DNA of 59,051 bases from Paraburkholderia elongata (GTDB taxonomy: Bacteria; Pseudomonadota; Gammaproteobacteria; Burkholderiales; Burkholderiaceae), in assembly GCF_013177735.1 (NCBI RefSeq), contig NZ_WOEZ01000090.1, forward strand, positions 1 to 59,051, written 5' to 3'. The position numbers and the translations under genes were made by a program. Under the pieces are notes generated by a model. The model searched no databases and was not told the origin of the DNA. It saw only the letters and a program-made list of their open reading frames with translations. Positions 26,194 through 37,496 of this stretch are shown one piece after another. Each line of letters starts with the position of its first letter. Positions within the stretch are counted from its first letter, which is position 1.

Positions 26194-26426
26194 CCGCTTC
26201 TCCTTCAACCTCGCTCCCGTTGGTTCGGTCGTACCTCATTGGACTTGGCATGACGAAGTTTCGGCCACAAGGAGTCTGGTCAATTCGCATGATTGGCAGT
26301 GGACGCAACCCAACGAAGCAACGGCGGCCACCCGCGCAACGGTGCCCGCGATTTTCTGGCTCAGGCCACTGCTCCATGACGGCGTCCGAGGCGCGCTGGA
26401 CGCCGCGGTGCTCCAGAAGGCCACGC

Positions 26427-26453
26427 AAAAAAAAAGCGAGCAGGGGCTCGCTT
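26427..26453 (-). terminator. Phasin terminator, copy 2
   Basis: Same hairpin and T-run as 6812-6838. Confidence 0.9.
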
Positions 26454-26491
26454 GAAGAATTAGACGACGGTGGCCGACGCCAAAAACGCTG

Positions 26492-27067
26492 TTACTCCTC
26501 AGCGGCGGCGACTGGTACGACGGCCTGTCGAGTCCGCTTAGCCGAGGTCGACGACGCAGCGCTAACATTGCTTTCGGCAATCTCAACCGCTTGCTTCGTA
26601 GCGTTTTTGGCAGCTTCATACGTCGTGCTGGCCGTTTCGCTGGCCGTCGTGATGAATGTCTTCCATGCTGCCACGGCGGTTTCGCTTCCGGCAGGTGCGT
26701 ACTTCGCGAACTTGTCGACGAACTCTTGCGTCTCGCGATAGTACTGCTGGAACTGCGCTTCAGCCGCCGCCGCGAATTCACCTTGCGTGCTGGAGATGAT
26801 TTCGTACACGTTACGGCCGTACGACTGCACTTTGTCTGTCACGGACTGCGTATAGCTGGCCTGCAGAGCGAACAAGTCCTGTGGGTCTTTGACCGAAAGC
26901 GCCTTGGCCGTGATTTCCTGATTTTCGGTGAGCGTCGATTTGACCGCTTGCAGGTTCAGCTCAACCAGTTTTTCAATGCCGCCGAAAAATTTGTTCAGGA
27001 GTCCGGATATTGTTTCGAAAACGACCTTCTGCGCTGAAAAAAGTTGTTCAGGGGCGAGACTGCTCAT
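26492..27067 (-). CDS. phaP: Phasin, copy 2
   Basis: Same translation as 6877-7452. Confidence 0.9.
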   Translation of the reverse strand: MSSLAPEQLFSAQKVVFETISGLLNKFFGGIEKLVELNLQAVKSTLTENQEITAKALSVKDPQDLFALQASYTQSVTDKVQSYGRNVYEIISSTQGEFAAAAEAQFQQYYRETQEFVDKFAKYAPAGSETAVAAWKTFITTASETASTTYEAAKNATKQAVEIAESNVSAASSTSAKRTRQAVVPVAAAEE

Positions 27068-27327
27068 CACTAACTCCATAAGGGTGGACGTGGCAAGTCT
27101 CCGGAACACCGCCGAACGGCATTACAAACGACGAGCCACAGAGTAGGAACGTTGGTGCGGTGCAGCGGAATTCATTCTAGGACTGGGTGTGCGAATGTCA
27201 ATCGTTTGCTGCGTTGCGGCGATACGCGGCGTGTACCGGAGACGCTGGATGCCCCGCTGGTATTGATGCGCAGCGGTTCTCCAGGGAAAACCCGGTCAAC
27301 GCTTAGGGCCTTGCCTGGAGGTCATAC

Positions 27328-27735
27328 ATGCACATTTACTTGGGTGTGTGCAACGCCGCAAAAAAGGTTGCAGTCAGCCGGCCGAAGCCATTGTGGAGCG
27401 CTGTCGAACTCGAAGCGCAAAGTCGTTGGCGGCGCGTGCGTATAGGCGTGAGTGAAGACGACGTGCAATATTGGCGACGCGGAATCACTGTTCCGCCGCT
27501 GAACGCTTGTACGCGTCTCGCCGCTGTTCTGAATCTCGACGGTTACTGGCTTTGCAACAGGGCAGACCCATGTCGCCTAGTCCGCTCTTCGTGGGAATCT
27601 TTGGCTCACGAGTTGGTACCCTGTGAGTCCAGATGCGTCCTGATGCTCGCACCTCGGTCGGCGTGGCGCCCGCGACGATTCATCTGCGGTCTTTCACGCG
27701 AACATAGATTGCAGGGGAGTCCAGGTCGCCAGTGA
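27328..27735 (+). CDS. HTH-like small protein, copy 2
   Basis: Same as 7713-8120. Confidence 0.5.
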   Translation: MHIYLGVCNAAKKVAVSRPKPLWSAVELEAQSRWRRVRIGVSEDDVQYWRRGITVPPLNACTRLAAVLNLDGYWLCNRADPCRLVRSSWESLAHELVPCESRCVLMLAPRSAWRPRRFICGLSREHRLQGSPGRQ

Positions 27736-28282
27736 GTTTGGTGCTCCACTGCTTCGTAGCGTTCATCGGAAAGTCCTCCGATATTGGGGACGATTGTTGC
27801 CAACCCCAGCGTGGCGCTCGCCGATGCAATCTCCCCTCGGCCAGCGTTCATTCGTAGCCGTGACGCGCGAACCAGTTGTCTTCCGTGTCGGCACGGGCAT
27901 GTCGAAGGCAGAGCATGAAGGAGTCCGCCGTGCAGATACTGGTTGCATCCGACCGCGGCTCCGCCCATCTAGATTTTAGGGATATGCTGCGTCTAAATGA
28001 CATCGCTACTCGTGTCTTTAACCTCTTCACTTGAAGTGAACTTCTTCGGACACGTTAGCCACGGTTCTTATGAGACTCTTTTATTAGGACGGCCCGCTCG
28101 ACGCAAGCGTCTCGGATGCCTGGTAACCCGATGGATTGGCAACGAGAGACGGCGCATTGATGTGCATTGGATTAGCTCATGCAAAATGTTCTCGGAGCGG
28201 AGAGAGGCAATCTCGCGTAGCGTTGACTGCGCCCCGTCGGCATACAATGTCCGCCGAGTGTTTACTTCCTGGTGAGGACGCG

Positions 28283-28525
28283 ATGGCCGATAACATTGGG
28301 GCGAAGGTCATGCAGGGCGGCGAATCGGCCGGACAATTTGATGCTGCGTGCAATCAGGTTCGGCAACGGACGGGCGCACGCTGCGCTGCCGTCATCGTTA
28401 TCGACGGCGACGCCGGCTCGGGATACTCGGTCGTGGGACCGCTGGACGCGCAGGTTTTGCTGCCTGACATTCTGCAGCAGATAGCGGTCACCCTCCGGGG
28501 ACAACTCACGAAGAACTTGCAGTGA
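28283..28525 (+). CDS. Small protein in H-NS operon, copy 2
   Basis: Same as 8668-8910; promoter candidate at 28223-28248 and palindrome at 28026-28040 also copied. Confidence 0.65.
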   Translation: MADNIGAKVMQGGESAGQFDAACNQVRQRTGARCAAVIVIDGDAGSGYSVVGPLDAQVLLPDILQQIAVTLRGQLTKNLQ

Positions 28526-28926
28526 GAGCTGTGAGCAAGAAGACCTATCGGGAGTTCTTGGCCGACCTGGCTGAGCTTGAGAAGCGCATTGAAAGCGCAC
28601 GGCGTATCGAACGCGATGCCGCCATCCAGAAAATTCGCACATTGATGCGCGAATATGGTATCGCGCCGAGTGAGTTGGTTGGCCGGAAGCGTGGACGGCC
28701 TCCCGTCCCACCGCGATACAGGAACCCAGAAACCAGGCAAACCTGGACCGGATGGGGCGCACGCCCCAAATGGCTGGATGGTAAGGACTCGCGGGAATTC
28801 CTTATCGTCAGGCCATGGTCTACAAGCACTCTGGCGCAAACGCCCGAGTCAACGGATGGAACCCACGCTTACAACAAACGTCGCGACGGCACCGCAACTC
28901 AGACAGCCAACTGCATTACGACGTGA
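28522..28926 (+). CDS. H-NS family protein, copy 2
   Basis: Same as 8907-9311, including the long tail. Copy 3 ends before this operon, so there are two copies in the window. Confidence 0.88.
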   Translation: MRAVSKKTYREFLADLAELEKRIESARRIERDAAIQKIRTLMREYGIAPSELVGRKRGRPPVPPRYRNPETRQTWTGWGARPKWLDGKDSREFLIVRPWSTSTLAQTPESTDGTHAYNKRRDGTATQTANCITT

Positions 28927-28951
28927 GACGATGGCTCGAATTTCCGCAACC

Positions 28952-29227
28952 TCAGCTAAACGTGGCCATCGATTCTTCGATGGGCTCGAAGCCGCGATTC
29001 TGACGACCGAAGAGTGTCTCAGGGTCGGCACGGTCCTCTACCGGTGTTTCGCTCAGTTCGCGGAATGTCGTGACAAGGCTATGCCATGAAGCAGCCCACC
29101 GTGTCTCCCTTAAGCGGACACCAGTGGTGTCGGTAATCCGCAAGACACCAGTGTCAGGGAAGAATGTGAGCGTGACGGCGATGCCGTCAATGACGCAGGT
29201 TGCGGTACATGGTTTCGTCGCCAGCAC
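28952..29227 (-). CDS. Small unknown protein (MLATKP), copy 2
   Basis: Same as 9337-9612. Confidence 0.65.
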   Translation of the reverse strand: MLATKPCTATCVIDGIAVTLTFFPDTGVLRITDTTGVRLRETRWAASWHSLVTTFRELSETPVEDRADPETLFGRQNRGFEPIEESMATFS

Positions 29228-29665
29228 GTTTGCCTCCATTGAAATGTGCAGTCAGAGCGCCGCTCGGGTGACGGGCTGGCACAACTACGCAGTGAATGTG
29301 CCTACGACCACACCGCTTGCCCGTTTCGCTTAAGGCACAAGGGTTTAATCAAGCTGAGTGCGCGGCAACCAACACGGGAGCGATTCAAAACGTGACATGG
29401 TGTTGGGCCGCTGCTAACACCAACGCTACGAAGTCCCAACACAAAGAACCAACACCAGGAGTCACAAGCGGGATAGTGCAGGCTGGCACCGACTGTTATT
29501 GCAGACAAATTACGACAAGGCGCTCGTTATGACATTGCGGTTACAAGCCGGTGGTCTAATGCCCCCCGAAGCCGTGCGAGCCGTCTTGCGGTCCGCTCTT
29601 CACCGGGCTCGCAGCCTCTAGCTCGAGCTTTATCGCCGCTATCTTGTATTCGCCTCAGTGCCCGT

Positions 29666-30036
29666 CTATAACACTTCATGCAACCCAATTCTAATGCGGT
29701 TGCCGACTCAAAAAGTCACCACCGGCAGACTTCTGTGCAACGTTTAGCACCTGTCTGTCAGCACTAAACCGCCAAGCAATGGCTTAGTGATGCAGTACTC
29801 CCTCCCTCCTATAACGCTGGTTCCGGTCGCGGCAATCTCTCATTGAAGTAGAGACATTGCTCGCGTTCCCAACAGAAGACCGATTCGATGGATTTCTCCC
29901 CATCTCTATGAGGATGGAGGGGGAGCGTTTGGCTTATTCGGATTGGCGGATTTATCGCCACCGGTTTTACCGGAACGCTCGGGATGAATGCTTGCTCGCA
30001 ATCAAGGGGTGAACATGAAAACGCGTCTGATAGCAG
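29666..30036 (+). repeat. Repeated upstream element R2, copy 2
   Basis: Same as 10051-10421. Confidence 0.7.
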
Positions 30037-30214
30037 GAGTCGGCACGAATTGGTTGCAGCAATGCGCGCAGTGCAGTACCGCGTCGCGACGGCAGGAGCG
30101 CCGAGCAGAACCTCGACCGTTTCCTCGCGCGTTGCCCGTGAGTTGAGACCGTACCAATCGCAAACACGTCGGCTCCGTTCGTGTGAGCCATTGCCTTGCG
30201 CGGCTTCCGCTAGG

Positions 30215-30244
30215 GAAAACGCAGGCTAGGCCACCTGCGTTTTC
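30215..30244. terminator. Bidirectional hairpin terminator, copy 2
   Basis: Same as 10600-10629. Confidence 0.75.
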
Positions 30245-30402
30245 TTCGATAGCCACACGACTTGGTCCCATTCGTCAAGAAAGTATTGCAGGCATTGGCA
30301 ATTGTCACATCCATTGCAATGGAATTCACCGGATGCCGAGAGTAGGCGACAGTCATTACGGCATCCGGATAGTCTTCCCGTAGAACCATAGGAGACACTG
30401 AA

Positions 30403-30865
30403 ATGACACATTCTCTCTTGTCTTTTCGTCGCGGCTGGCTCAAGGCTGCAGGCGGAGTTGTTGCTGGTGCTGCCCTTGGCGGCGTGGGTCTGCTGCCAGG
30501 TCGAGCCCGCGCCGATGGGACAGCGACTATCCTGCCGATTGATGGTTGGCATAACGCCTTCTGGAGTATGTCTGGGCGATTCGTTTCTCGATATCACGTA
30601 CATTACCACCGGTAACCCGATGGTCGACTTGGAGACGTTCCTAACCTCACCTGGCCTACAGTACGCCGCCTTCCGGTCGCAAGCAACCGGACCGTTTACC
30701 CCATATTACTTGGCTATTAACGGGCTGCCGCAAGGCACCCAAGGTCGGTGCACCGTCAGCCAAACTGGCCTTATTGCTAAGTCCAGTACAGCCAATCCAA
30801 ACAGTCGAGTCGCCTTGGATGGGTTCCCTGCCGAGGTGATTGATTTACACCCGCTCGGTCCGTAG
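30403..30865 (+). pseudogene. Frameshifted Tat-exported protein, copy 2
   Basis: Carries the same break as 10788-11250. Confidence 0.6.
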
Positions 30866-30932
30866 CGACGGTTGGGCGGTGTCGTGCGGTGCCGCCCATT
30901 GTGTGCAACACACTGCCTCTGAGGAGGTCACC

Positions 30933-30995
30933 ATGAACATTCCATGCCCCCCCTTTGCGGTAGCTCAGGCGTTCTCTTTGCTGCGCCTGACGTAA
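30933..30995 (+). CDS. 20-codon ORF, copy 2
   Basis: Same as 11318-11380. Confidence 0.4.
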   Translation: MNIPCPPFAVAQAFSLLRLT

Positions 30996-31061
30996 AACCC
31001 AATCGTCCAATACACCATGGCGCCGCGTCGGCGCGGACCTTTCCTGAAAGGAGTCATTCCC

Positions 31062-31715
31062 GTGAACAAGAAGAACTGTGTGCTGGTACTGCTTGCGGCG
31101 CTGTGCGCGCCGCTCACCAATTATCGCAATGTATTGCGCTCCATCCTGCTGTCCGCAGCATTGGGGTTCAGTGTGTTGTCGGTCAGCCAATCCTCGAGGG
31201 CGCGGGAGCTGTTCGTCGGCGACGTTGGCGACAATTCTGTCAAGCGTTTTGATGCCTCGAGCGGGACATACCTTGGCGCCTTCATTGCGCCGAAGACTGC
31301 CGGGCTGAAGGGGCCCATGGGGATGATTTTTACGGGTGGGCAACTTGTGGTTGTCAACCAGAACCTGGGCACCGGCCAGTCCGGCGAGATTCTGCAATTC
31401 GACGGCGCGACCGGCACTTTTGTCGGCAAACTTGTCGCCTCGAGCGACCGAAACGCACCCTTCGCACCGCGCGGCATTGTGCGCGGGGGGCAGGACAATG
31501 GCTTCTACGTGGCCGATATCGGTGCACAGTCTAGCAAGTGTTCCAATCAAGGCAATGTCAAGGAATATGACGCCGCGGGTGCCTTTCTTGGCAATCTGGA
31601 CCGGCAAGCGTTCACTGCCGAGTTCCATCCGCGAGGTGTGGTGTTCGGGCCGGACGGTCTTTTGTATGTCTCGGCGGTCGGTTGCCTCGACCCGAAGGTT
31701 AATCATGTTTCGTGA
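31062..31715 (+). pseudogene. 3'-truncated NHL protein gene
   Basis: Follows 11447-12580 through codon 212 (…GCLDPK), then at 31699 enters unrelated sequence and stops after VNHVS. Signal region and the first blades remain; roughly 165 residues are lost, so a closed propeller cannot form. Confidence 0.85.
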
Positions 31716-32017
31716 CATCAGTGTGTCGTCGGTCGCAGATATTCCTGGTCATGCGCTGCGAGCCGGACACCGGCTCAGCTCGTGGTTGTCGGGGCGCACT
31801 GTCTTAGTCCTGTATTGGAAGGTATCGGAGTCAGCGCAGAGCGGTGGGCGGTAGACACCGGCAAGCTGCGGAGCGCCGAGGCCCGTGTGCCACTGGGCGC
31901 ATCCACCAATTGACAAAGCGCGCATTGTGGCACGCGGACTGACCGTCCACTGCGGCCGTTGTCAGGCGTTGTTCGTTGACGGTCCACCCGGTGCCATCCA
32001 TGGCAATGCGGAGCGTA
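31699..32017. other. Replacement segment found only in copy 2
   Basis: About 320 bases with no counterpart elsewhere in the window, lying between the cut NHL gene and the phoU paralogue fragment. The rightward frame from 31885 (HPPIDKARIVARGLTVHCGR) and the leftward frame (MDGTGWTVNEQRL) are both unremarkable. Origin not recognised. Confidence 0.5.
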
Positions 32018-32299
32018 CGCTTTGCGAGGATGGATACCGTTGCAGCAGCGCAGATTGTCCGGGATGATGAAGCCATCGACAATGAGTTCCGGGCTTTCGT
32101 GCGCAAGCTCGTAACGTACATGATGGAAGACCCTCGGACGGTCTCGAATGGACTGGACTACCTGTTCATCGCGAAGGCCATCGAGCGTATCGGCGACCAT
32201 TCGACCAACATCGCCGAGGTTGTCGTCTACGTTATCAAGGGTACCAATGTTCGTCATGTACCCCGAGAGCAGCTTGAGCTCGATGCCTTGCGTAGTTAA
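32018..32299 (+). pseudogene. 3' fragment of a second phoU, chimeric
   Basis: Similarity to phoU starts near 32018 and covers about the last 90 codons (FARMDTVAAAQIVRDDEAID onward). Up to 32221 it differs from copy-1 phoU by scattered changes (TVAAAQIV for TTAAEQII, TVSNG for TISPG, HSTNIAEV for HATNIAES). From 32222 it is the same. The N-terminal PhoU repeat is missing, so it is not functional as PhoU. The switch point is a recombination joint between two phoU paralogues. Confidence 0.85.
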
Positions 32300-32536
32300 G
32301 CCTCGATAAGGAGGCGCGACGCTCGCCAGCGTTCTGATTGGCGGTTGTGTGTGCCAGCGTGGCGGTGCAGCTAAACTTCAATCCGCCCGCGGTGGAGCTT
32401 TGGGATGCGAAGTGCATGGACCCCCACGCGTACAGCGCACGCCCGCCTTCAAAACTGCTGGACGAAAATAAAGCGGCCGTCCAGATTTAAGCGCAGAGCA
32501 TGTCTTTTAACAGATAGTTTTTGTATTGGATGTCAG

Positions 32537-33109
32537 TTACTTTTTAATGAACTTGTTGCACTGCCGGTGAATCGAGGTGATTTCAGCTGTTGTATGGTGG
32601 TTCAGAATAACCGCCTTCAAGTCGGATTCCGTTCTTCCGCTTCCGAACAAATCAATTTGGTACCCCGCCTCTACCGCATCACCAACATCAACGTTATCAC
32701 CATCAGCATCCGCCTTTGTAAAGACTATGGTTTTCATTACACCGTCGGTCTGGGGGTTTGCCGTGTTCGTGCCAGGGCACAGCGTTCTAGAAAACTGACC
32801 ACCTTGCAATTCCCCCAACATGGTGTACCGAGTACGCCCGTTGGGCTTGAGGGTATCGCGGTCACAACCACAAAAAGTACCCTGTGAATCAAAAAAAGCG
32901 TATTCGAGCGTGAGCGTTAATGGCGTGGGATTGAGGAAAACGAACTCTGTGTTATCAGTCACTATCGGGGATGGCGGGTTATTGAAGTCCGTAAAGCTGT
33001 CGTTGAGCTTCCAATGCCCTACCAGATAAGGGCCAGAGTCTGCTGCTGTTGCCATTCCTCCATAAACCAATGTCACCAACAGACCAACCACGACTGACAG
33101 CTTTTTCAT
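32537..33109 (-). CDS. Secreted unknown protein (MKKLSVV), copy 2
   Basis: Same as 18018-18590 (+14519). Confidence 0.75.
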   Translation of the reverse strand: MKKLSVVVGLLVTLVYGGMATAADSGPYLVGHWKLNDSFTDFNNPPSPIVTDNTEFVFLNPTPLTLTLEYAFFDSQGTFCGCDRDTLKPNGRTRYTMLGELQGGQFSRTLCPGTNTANPQTDGVMKTIVFTKADADGDNVDVGDAVEAGYQIDLFGSGRTESDLKAVILNHHTTAEITSIHRQCNKFIKK

Positions 33110-33772
33110 GTTAACCTCCGCATGTTCAAGGTACGCCACTAGACCCTTCGTCTTTTAACAAGACAAAGGGCGTTCGAGTTTGTCGGAGCCATTACTGAAA
33201 TTCGTAAAGACGTGGTCGCGTCGAATTACACCGAGGCCGGTTACGCGGCGGAACTCCTGCACTGTCCTTGCCCAAAATTTGTTTGAGCCGGTTTGGCAGG
33301 CGCTCGCCTTTCGCGAGAATTCGCTTAGCCCTTATCTTAGGCAGCCACGAGACGCTTTTCAAGGTTAACGGCCGGTCTCCTTTGTGCCGAATTACTTAGC
33401 CCGATGGCGAGCCTTTCGTCAACGTGCCCCGACGCCGCCCACGAGCGCTACCCGTCTACGCGATTGATTCCACGGCCTACGACGCGATACTTGCCTGTAA
33501 CGTTGATGTGTCCAAGTTCACAGAAAGGTCATCAAACGTTGCACCTTCGTACCCAGGGGCGCTCGTGGGGACGGTCGCCGCCGTGGGGCGGCGACAGAAT
33601 TGTGTTTGTCCTAGAATACGAAGGGCGGCGCGCCTGGCGTTGCCCGCGACCACAACCTCTGCGCTGGGAAAGGCACTGCCGGATTGAGCGGTGAGGTAAT
33701 TCGCGCCCCAACGCGATTGGCCTGCCGGCGCAGAGTTAGCCGGTACAGGTTCTAGCTGAATGGCGGTTGTCG

Positions 33773-33982
33773 ATGGAGCAACTCTTTGTTTCCCGCGCTA
33801 GCGCCATTGAACGACTTCTCGAGAGAAGGCGGGAACTCACATCCGAAGTTGAATTCAACCCGTCTCTTGCGGTCGCGATTGAGGACGTCGAGCGGCTTCT
33901 GCTTCACGTCAGAGCTGGTCGCCTGGATGTGTTTGAGTTCGCCGACGGCACGGGAGAGATATCTCGCATTTACATTTTGTAG
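33773..33982 (+). CDS. Small helical protein (MEQLFV), copy 2
   Basis: Same as 19254-19463. Confidence 0.55.
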   Translation: MEQLFVSRASAIERLLERRRELTSEVEFNPSLAVAIEDVERLLLHVRAGRLDVFEFADGTGEISRIYIL

Positions 33983-34030
33983 ATGCGGCGCTGGCTGTCC
34001 TGGTCGCGCGCCGTCATCGGGATGCCGAAG

Positions 34031-34477
34031 TCACAAACCGAGACGGAAAAGCGCTTGAACGTTCCTATCGCCGCACGGCCGGACGGTGGCTTCGCGCCCG
34101 GTGTCGCGTGCGTGACTGAGAGAAGCGCAAGAATAATCGTGATACGGATGGCTATGGTTGTGATAGCGAGGCGCCCTGACGGAGTGCCGGCACCTCTTAG
34201 ACTCAGGCTGCGTCGGATGCTGCCAGTCGGCGGGCAGTTCTGTGAGTCCGTAAAACTCCCGGGTGAGTTCAGCGAGTTCGTTGCGAATATTAGCCAGCGC
34301 CTCATAGTCCGCGACACGCGCTGCATAGACGTCGCTTGAGGTGACAACCTGGCGATGTAGGGGAAACAGGGGATTGTTATAGCGCCGCTGCAGATGCCGC
34401 TCCATGGCTCCCGGCGCCGCGCTCCATTTCCACCGAGGCAGGGTGCGGGCGTCAAAGCCCTGGATAGCCTGTACCAT
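34031..34477 (-). pseudogene. 5'-truncated unknown gene, copy 3
   Basis: Same as 19512-19958. Confidence 0.35.
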
Positions 34478-34485
34478 CGGTTTGA

Positions 34486-34599
34486 AAAGCGGCAGAACTG
34501 AAGGAGCGGTTGGATAAAGGGATTGCCGACATCCGCGCAAACGGGGTCTACGGAACGATATCGAAGAAGTATTTCGATTTCGACGTTTCGGGCGGCTGA
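34486..34599 (+). pseudogene. Amino-acid-binding protein remnant, copy 3
   Basis: Same as 352-465. Confidence 0.7.
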
Positions 34600-34614
34600 T
34601 GCCGGTGACTCGTC

Positions 34615-34971
34615 GTGCCGACTCAACGTCAAATTATCAATGTCGCTGCCGCAACTGGGTGGGCACTGCTTGCCGGGTGTGCGCCTTCGCGTTACGTCGT
34701 GGTTCCGGAGGGGACCGCGCCGCTGTCGCAAGAGCAGGTCACCACGCTGGTCAGCAACGCAAATGTTCGCGCGTACATAAACGGCTTCGACGCAACCATG
34801 ACCACGAGGAGTGATGGTTCCGTTCAATACGCCATACAGCCGGGCAAAGAGCATGATGCGCCGCAAGCAGTCGTGTGGCACGCGCATGGTAGCTGGCACG
34901 TTGAGCAGACCGGCCGCTTTTCCGTTTCCTTGACGTGGCCCTCGGCTTCGTCCAGCCACTGGTGTCGATAA
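34615..34971 (+). CDS. Small putative lipoprotein, copy 3
   Basis: Same as 481-837. Confidence 0.6.
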   Translation: MPTQRQIINVAAATGWALLAGCAPSRYVVVPEGTAPLSQEQVTTLVSNANVRAYINGFDATMTTRSDGSVQYAIQPGKEHDAPQAVVWHAHGSWHVEQTGRFSVSLTWPSASSSHWCR

Positions 34972-35559
34972 TTTTTTTTACCCCTTCCGGGTATGGAGCC
35001 AGCAACAATCACGAAGCCACACGGTTGGAGGACTGGAGCATTTCCAGGAATTAGACTCCCAGGTTGGCGTAGCGCACTGGGCCATCCCCGTAAATCGAGC
35101 GGCAGGTCGGCAAATGCGTTGTGGTTACCTAGTCTTTGCATGCTTGCAAAGTTGCTGTCTTGTAATCGTCACGACGCTTGCCTATAACACATCATGCATC
35201 GCAATCTTGATGCGGTTGCTGACACATAGAGTCAGCCCGAGCAGACTTCTGTGCGGCGTTTCAGTACCTGTCTGCCAGCAATAAGCCGACAAGCGATGGC
35301 TTAGTGACCGTTCTAGACCAGCCAAACGACTCGGTAGGTTTCTCCCCATGTCAATGAGGATGGAGGGCGCATTTCGCTTTTCGGATTTCTCGTTACGTCG
35401 GCACAAGTTTTACCGAATCACTGTGGATGAATACTTGCACTCAAATCAAGGGGTGAACCTGAAGACCCGTCTAGCCAGCGCGATTTGATAGCAGATGCGT
35501 GAAATCACTAGCCCGCTGCGCCCCGGCGCGGCGCCATTGCCTTGCCCGAAGGTGCTGAT

Positions 35560-36228
35560 ATGACTAAAAATCCTCTCCCGTCCCGCCGTTCTCCCATGCT
35601 CAACATCGCCGGACGAACACTGACCGCAGTTGCCGCCTTCGCGGCTTCATGTCTGCTCGCGTATGGCCAGCCTCCCGTCGTGACGAATACCAGCACCTAC
35701 GGAGATGCCGCAGAAGCCTCCGGAACGATTGTGGACAACTGCAAGTCAGGCTTCTTTGACATACATGTGTACGCAAATGCAGGTGTCACGCATGGTGGCG
35801 GGGCAACTACGCAACTTGCCGCCTATAGCTTCGTGGAAGTCGCCGGCTACGATACCTGCACTCAAACCACCTTTGGTAACTCCTACTCCGGACCCGTTCA
35901 GTTCTCTGCGGACGACAGCAAAGGAGTACAGGTTCCCAAAACAGTAACTGCATCTGGTCAGTTGCCATCGGACGACGGTACCGACACCGTAACCTTTAAT
36001 ATGGCTCTCAACGGGGTTGGTGTCGCGTATCAGGATAAGCGCGACGACCATGAAATATTTTCATTCGGCAATAGCGTGCTAAAGATTGACGATAAGGCCG
36101 ATATGAACGCCACATTGGGAACCGGAGCAGTAACTATCTCCTCGCAAAGCGTTGGGAATCTAAGCGTTTCAAACTTTGTAGTTTACCTATACAACTACAA
36201 GACACACGTACTAACCGTCACCCGATAA
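35560..36228 (+). CDS. Secreted two-cysteine protein, family A, copy 3
   Basis: Same as 1426-2094; R1 copy at 35182-35494 upstream. Confidence 0.85.
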   Translation: MTKNPLPSRRSPMLNIAGRTLTAVAAFAASCLLAYGQPPVVTNTSTYGDAAEASGTIVDNCKSGFFDIHVYANAGVTHGGGATTQLAAYSFVEVAGYDTCTQTTFGNSYSGPVQFSADDSKGVQVPKTVTASGQLPSDDGTDTVTFNMALNGVGVAYQDKRDDHEIFSFGNSVLKIDDKADMNATLGTGAVTISSQSVGNLSVSNFVVYLYNYKTHVLTVTR

Positions 36229-36602
36229 ATAGTGTTTGTTGACCCGTAACGAGCTCGAATCCGATGCTCTGAATGTTACTTAATCTTTTCTTGTTCGAGT
36301 CGATGCGGCGCAACTTGGCCTGCGCGGATGCGCAATGCGCATCGCACTGTCTGCCGGAGTATCTCTGAGGTTTTCCGGGAGCTGACCCATCTGCAAGGCG
36401 GTCCGTGTGGACCGCCTCGCGCTAGCAAAAAGACCCCCATCCACATGATGGCTTTGATGTCTGAAGGGGGATACAGAAGAACAAGAAGTTAAAGACATCT
36501 TTAGCGAACCGGTATTTTACCCGCAAGGCGCGTTCGTTTTAGACTCCCTTGGCGTTCCGCCCGCGCGCTGCTTCTCGCTAGCCTGCGATGGCTCAGCTCC
36601 GG

Positions 36603-36821
36603 TTAGCCATGGTTGTCGACCCACGCTCGTGCCCAGTCCAGGCCGACCAGCTGGGCCTCTTCTTCCGTTTCACAACTGCCGAGGACTCCCGAGGCTTCCA
36701 CGAGCCTGCCGTTTCGGGTAATGGTCCCGCTTGCAGCGTATCGCACAGGTTGAAGAATATCTTCCTGTTGCAGAATGGCATGCCCCCAGATGCGGTATCC
36801 CCTGTAGCTCTCGGCTTCCAT
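36603..36821 (-). CDS. Small unknown protein (MEAESY), copy 3
   Basis: Same as 2469-2687. Confidence 0.6.
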   Translation of the reverse strand: MEAESYRGYRIWGHAILQQEDILQPVRYAASGTITRNGRLVEASGVLGSCETEEEAQLVGLDWARAWVDNHG

Positions 36822-37168
36822 CAGCGGTTGCCCACCCGTACTGCGCTTCCATCGGACCCGACGCGGAGCACGTTTCCATCTGAAGTGGTGACTCGCGGGA
36901 TATCGGACTCGTCTGGAGCGATGTGTGGAGCGCCGAAATGTCTGGCGCGCGGCTTGGCAGTCAGCTTCGTACTGGCAGTCGCCGGTTGATGCGCCCGCGT
37001 CTTTACAAGATGGGGCGCCGAATGCTGGTGCGTCATATGTTTCTGGGCGGTCCGGGCCTGGTGCAATCGACTCTGTGCCTCTGGTGGATTCCCGACGTCG
37101 TGATGTTCGCCCGCTAACGCGGAGGAAGCAAACGCCAATACTAGCAAAGCGCATCCAGCTATTCTCAC
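36821..37168 (-). CDS. Secreted His-rich protein, copy 3
   Basis: Same as 2687-3034. Confidence 0.6.
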   Translation of the reverse strand: MRIAGCALLVLAFASSALAGEHHDVGNPPEAQSRLHQARTAQKHMTHQHSAPHLVKTRAHQPATASTKLTAKPRARHFGAPHIAPDESDIPRVTTSDGNVLRVGSDGSAVRVGNR

Positions 37169-37496
37169 CTTCTCTTCTCCATATTGCGCCGCTTGAGCCA
37201 CTCGCTACAGCGGTCCCCCTGTCCCACGCAGGTGCCACATCGCAGCCGGGGCAAAAGTGGCGGCCGAGAATGGAATCGTCGACCCGCCACGCGCTCCCAC
37301 TCTTCGGACTGGCCGTGCCGACTGCGTGGCCATTTTCGCATGCGTAGAACTTTGGTTCACCTGCCTTGCTGCGCCCAACTGCGTCGTCGATGACGGCGTC
37401 ACCGAACACGCCCCGCAACTGGGTCATGAATGCCGCCAGCTCCGGCATCAGGTGCAGGGCCGGTTTGCGAACACGGGTGTCCATGGCGCTAGCCAT
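37169..37496 (-). CDS. Putative zinc-ribbon protein, copy 3
   Basis: Same as 3035-3362. Confidence 0.45.

Larger units (their letters stand above)
19616..34134. repeat. Tandem repeat copy 2, internally deleted (14,519 bp)
   Basis: It matches copy 1 at +19615 up to 31698. After a 523-base replacement it matches again at +14519 from 32222 (copy-1 base 17703) onwards. Missing relative to copy 1 are the end of the NHL gene, a small-protein gene, cspA, the 14129 gene, the Uma2 gene, the HTH gene and the first 210 codons of phoU. Gene-free stretches here repeat those described for copy 1 at the same shifts. Confidence 0.97.
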
